Assembly: GCA_039810585.1 (NCBI GenBank)
Contig: JBDHXF010000003.1
Span: 107,227-171,226 of the forward strand
Direction: 5' to 3'
DNA length: 64,000 nucleotides
Source of the DNA: JBBATK01 sp039810585
GTDB taxonomy: Bacteria; Bacteroidota; Ignavibacteria; Kapaibacteriales; NICIL-2
Shown here: piece after piece, positions 62,236 through 64,000 of the stretch
Layout: every line of letters starts with the position of its first letter
How positions within the stretch are numbered: the stretch's first letter is position 1
Translations under genes and position numbers: made by a program
The notes under the pieces: generated by a model
What the model was told of the DNA's origin: nothing
Databases searched by the model: none
The model's input: the letters and a program-made list of their open reading frames with translations, nothing else

Positions 62236-64000
62236 ATGTCCAAGTACGAACACTCAAACACAGAGAACTCGCTCATCGGCGCTGTGCCTGACAATCATTC
62301 GTTGGGATCCACCCACGACGAGTTCAAGGAAGGCTACGACGTTTTGCCAAGTTTTGAGAACCCCATCAGTCGGCGTTCTTTTATGGCGATACTCTCCGCG
62401 TCGATGGCTGTTACAGCCGCCGCATGCCGTCGTCCGAACCACAAGCTGGTGCCATCGGTCAAGAGTCCGGAGTACATCATTCCGGGTTTGGCCAATCACT
62501 ACGCCACGGTGTACATGCACAAGAATGCCGCACAGGCATTGTTGGTTAAAGTGCGTGAAGGTCGGCCGGTAAAAGTGGACGGCAATGATCAACATCCGGT
62601 ATCGGCCGGCAAGTCCAACGTGTTCGTGCAGGGTACGCTCATGAACCTCTACGATCCGGATCGCATCCGCCTTATTACCGTAGGCCGTGTTCAGGATAAA
62701 GTCAACAGCGGTGGATTTTCCACTCCTCAAAATGCTATTAGTCAAGTCGTTGCGGGAATCAACGCTGCCAAAGCAGCCGGCAAGCAAGTGCGTGTATTGA
62801 TTGATGAGCATTGCTCGCCTTCGTTTGACGCGTTGTGCAAAGAAATTGAAGCCGCTCATCCGGAAATCTCGTTTGTCACCTTCCCATGGATGATCACCGA
62901 CGGTGCCGCTGAAGCGAATAAGGCTCTCTACGGTGTCGATGCAGAGTTCGTCCCGGATCTATCAAAGGCTACGGTCATTTTGTCTGTTGATAACGACTTC
63001 CTCGGCAACGACAAGAACATGACATGGCATACGCGGAACTTTAGCATGGGACGAATCCCGTCGAAAGATCATGCGATGATGAATAAGCTGTTCGTTGCAG
63101 AAGCGACCTATTCGTTGACGGGTCGTAATGCTGATGAGCGCATTAAGCTTGGCGTAAATGATTTCGAATCCTTCCTTGCAGCAGTGCACAATGAAGTCGC
63201 TGCTCACAAGGGCGGCGCTGCTATCAGCGGATACAATTCCAATCAGGCAGAAGCAGCAAAGTCGGTAGCAGCATCCTTGCTGGAAGCCGGCGATGCAGGC
63301 TGTGTGCTGGTTGGCAATCATTTGTCACCGATGGCCAACGGAATCGGAATGGCCATCAACAGCATGCTCGGCTCGGTTGGAGCGTCGAAGGTGTTCAGCT
63401 CATTCTTGCCCTACAGTAATGCAAAACGACCAGGCATTGAAAAGCTCCGTGCAGATGTTCGTTCGGGAAGCGTGGGTGTTGTGATGTTCATGGATGTAAA
63501 TCCCATGCTCAGCGCCGATGCGGATATGCGGAGTTTATTGGCAGCTGTTCCGACGAAGTATTCGTCGACCTACTACGATGATGAAACGGCATTACTCACA
63601 AGCATCAACTTTCCATCGGCTCACCAATATGAGTCGTGGGGCGATGCCATTGCATTCGATGGTAGCCTAAGTATACAGCAGCCACTCATCGCTCCGTTGA
63701 ATGAGGGGTCGATGTCAAATGCGGATTTGCTGCTGGCAATTGCAAAGGGACTCAGTGCCGATAGCTTTGCCAATGCCGCTACCTATTATGATTATGTCAA
63801 GAATCGTTGGGTGAACGTCGTGCATGACGATGCAGGCTGGGATAAGGCTCTGCGTGACGGCGTCGTGGCTTCACCTGCTCAGCAACTGAGCTCCTCGGCT
63901 ACGATGAGCGCGTTGTCGACGCTGACAAAGGCAAAGAACGTGGATGGCATGGCGGTGTTTATTACCCCAAGCTCAACGGTGTACGACGGCAGCTTCACGA
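62236..64000 (+). CDS. actB: Alternative complex III subunit ActB (5' part; runs off window)
   Basis: An open frame begins at ATG 62236 and continues to the window end (588 codons). The N-terminus has a twin-arginine-like segment (ISRRSFMAILSASMAVTAAA) followed by CRRP, possibly a lipobox-type cysteine. Then come the family stretches PEYIIPGLANHYAT, LVKVREGRPVKVDGNDQHP and LYDPDRIRLI. This is the molybdopterin-oxidoreductase-like half of ActB, which in known structures lacks the cofactor. The iron-sulfur ferredoxin-like half would lie beyond the window. In ACIII it sits on the periplasmic face beside ActA. Confidence 0.9.
   Translation, partial: MSKYEHSNTENSLIGAVPDNHSLGSTHDEFKEGYDVLPSFENPISRRSFMAILSASMAVTAAACRRPNHKLVPSVKSPEYIIPGLANHYATVYMHKNAAQALLVKVREGRPVKVDGNDQHPVSAGKSNVFVQGTLMNLYDPDRIRLITVGRVQDKVNSGGFSTPQNAISQVVAGINAAKAAGKQVRVLIDEHCSPSFDALCKEIEAAHPEISFVTFPWMITDGAAEANKALYGVDAEFVPDLSKATVILSVDNDFLGNDKNMTWHTRNFSMGRIPSKDHAMMNKLFVAEATYSLTGRNADERIKLGVNDFESFLAAVHNEVAAHKGGAAISGYNSNQAEAAKSVAASLLEAGDAGCVLVGNHLSPMANGIGMAINSMLGSVGASKVFSSFLPYSNAKRPGIEKLRADVRSGSVGVVMFMDVNPMLSADADMRSLLAAVPTKYSSTYYDDETALLTSINFPSAHQYESWGDAIAFDGSLSIQQPLIAPLNEGSMSNADLLLAIAKGLSADSFANAATYYDYVKNRWVNVVHDDAGWDKALRDGVVASPAQQLSSSATMSALSTLTKAKNVDGMAVFITPSSTVYDGSFT

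Overview
The window reads as chromosomal DNA of a Gram-negative, aerobic member of the Bacteroidota/Chlorobi lineage, most like Kapabacteria or Ignavibacteria. This placement is inferred from gene content. The evidence is type IX secretion (T9SS) parts and C-terminal sorting domains, an alternative complex III next to an A2-type heme-copper oxidase, LptD/LptG-type outer-membrane biogenesis, and -7 boxes of the TAnnTTTG type ahead of several genes. Genes are densely packed on both strands. I saw no tRNA, rRNA, CRISPR array, insertion sequence or integrase.

Region 1 (1-5.5 kb): the 5' part of an ABC permease (LolC/LolE/FtsX type), a secreted lamin-tail protein and free-methionine-R-sulfoxide reductase run on the minus strand, with DNA ligase LigA on plus. 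Region 2 (5.6-13.7 kb): two very long paralogous secreted proteins built from phage-tail-fibre-like repeats. Region 3 (14-23.8 kb): lysine 6-aminotransferase, a four-TM protein with a GldL-like C-terminal half, a giant C25 (PorU2-type) protease and a small barrel-like protein. Region 4 (23.9-30.6 kb): ValS, a thiolase, a eukaryotic-type citrate synthase and MltG.

Region 5 (30.6-37.2 kb): a minus-strand pair that I read as a strongly diverged GldL-GldM motor, a T9SS-sorted propeller protein and an LptF/G permease. Region 6 (37.4-45.2 kb): RpsA, CinA, GyrA, TrxB and a DUF486 protein. Region 7 (45.2-54.2 kb): a VWA-OmpA-SPOR envelope protein, LptD and a DUF4292 protein on minus, then PTPS/QueD, FolE, RnhB and PyrC on plus. 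Region 8 (54.4-64 kb): a respiratory operon with a lipoprotein cytochrome c, oxidase subunits II and I, heme O synthase, subunits III and IV, Sco, a DUF420 protein, a small CPNC protein, ActA and the start of ActB.

The most interesting signals are the diverged GldL/GldM-like pair with a second four-TM relative beside the PorU2-type protease, the twin fibre proteins, and a dispersed family of intergenic hairpins sharing a 5' signature (GGAG-N5-TTATTCGTGC-like) at gene 3' ends.
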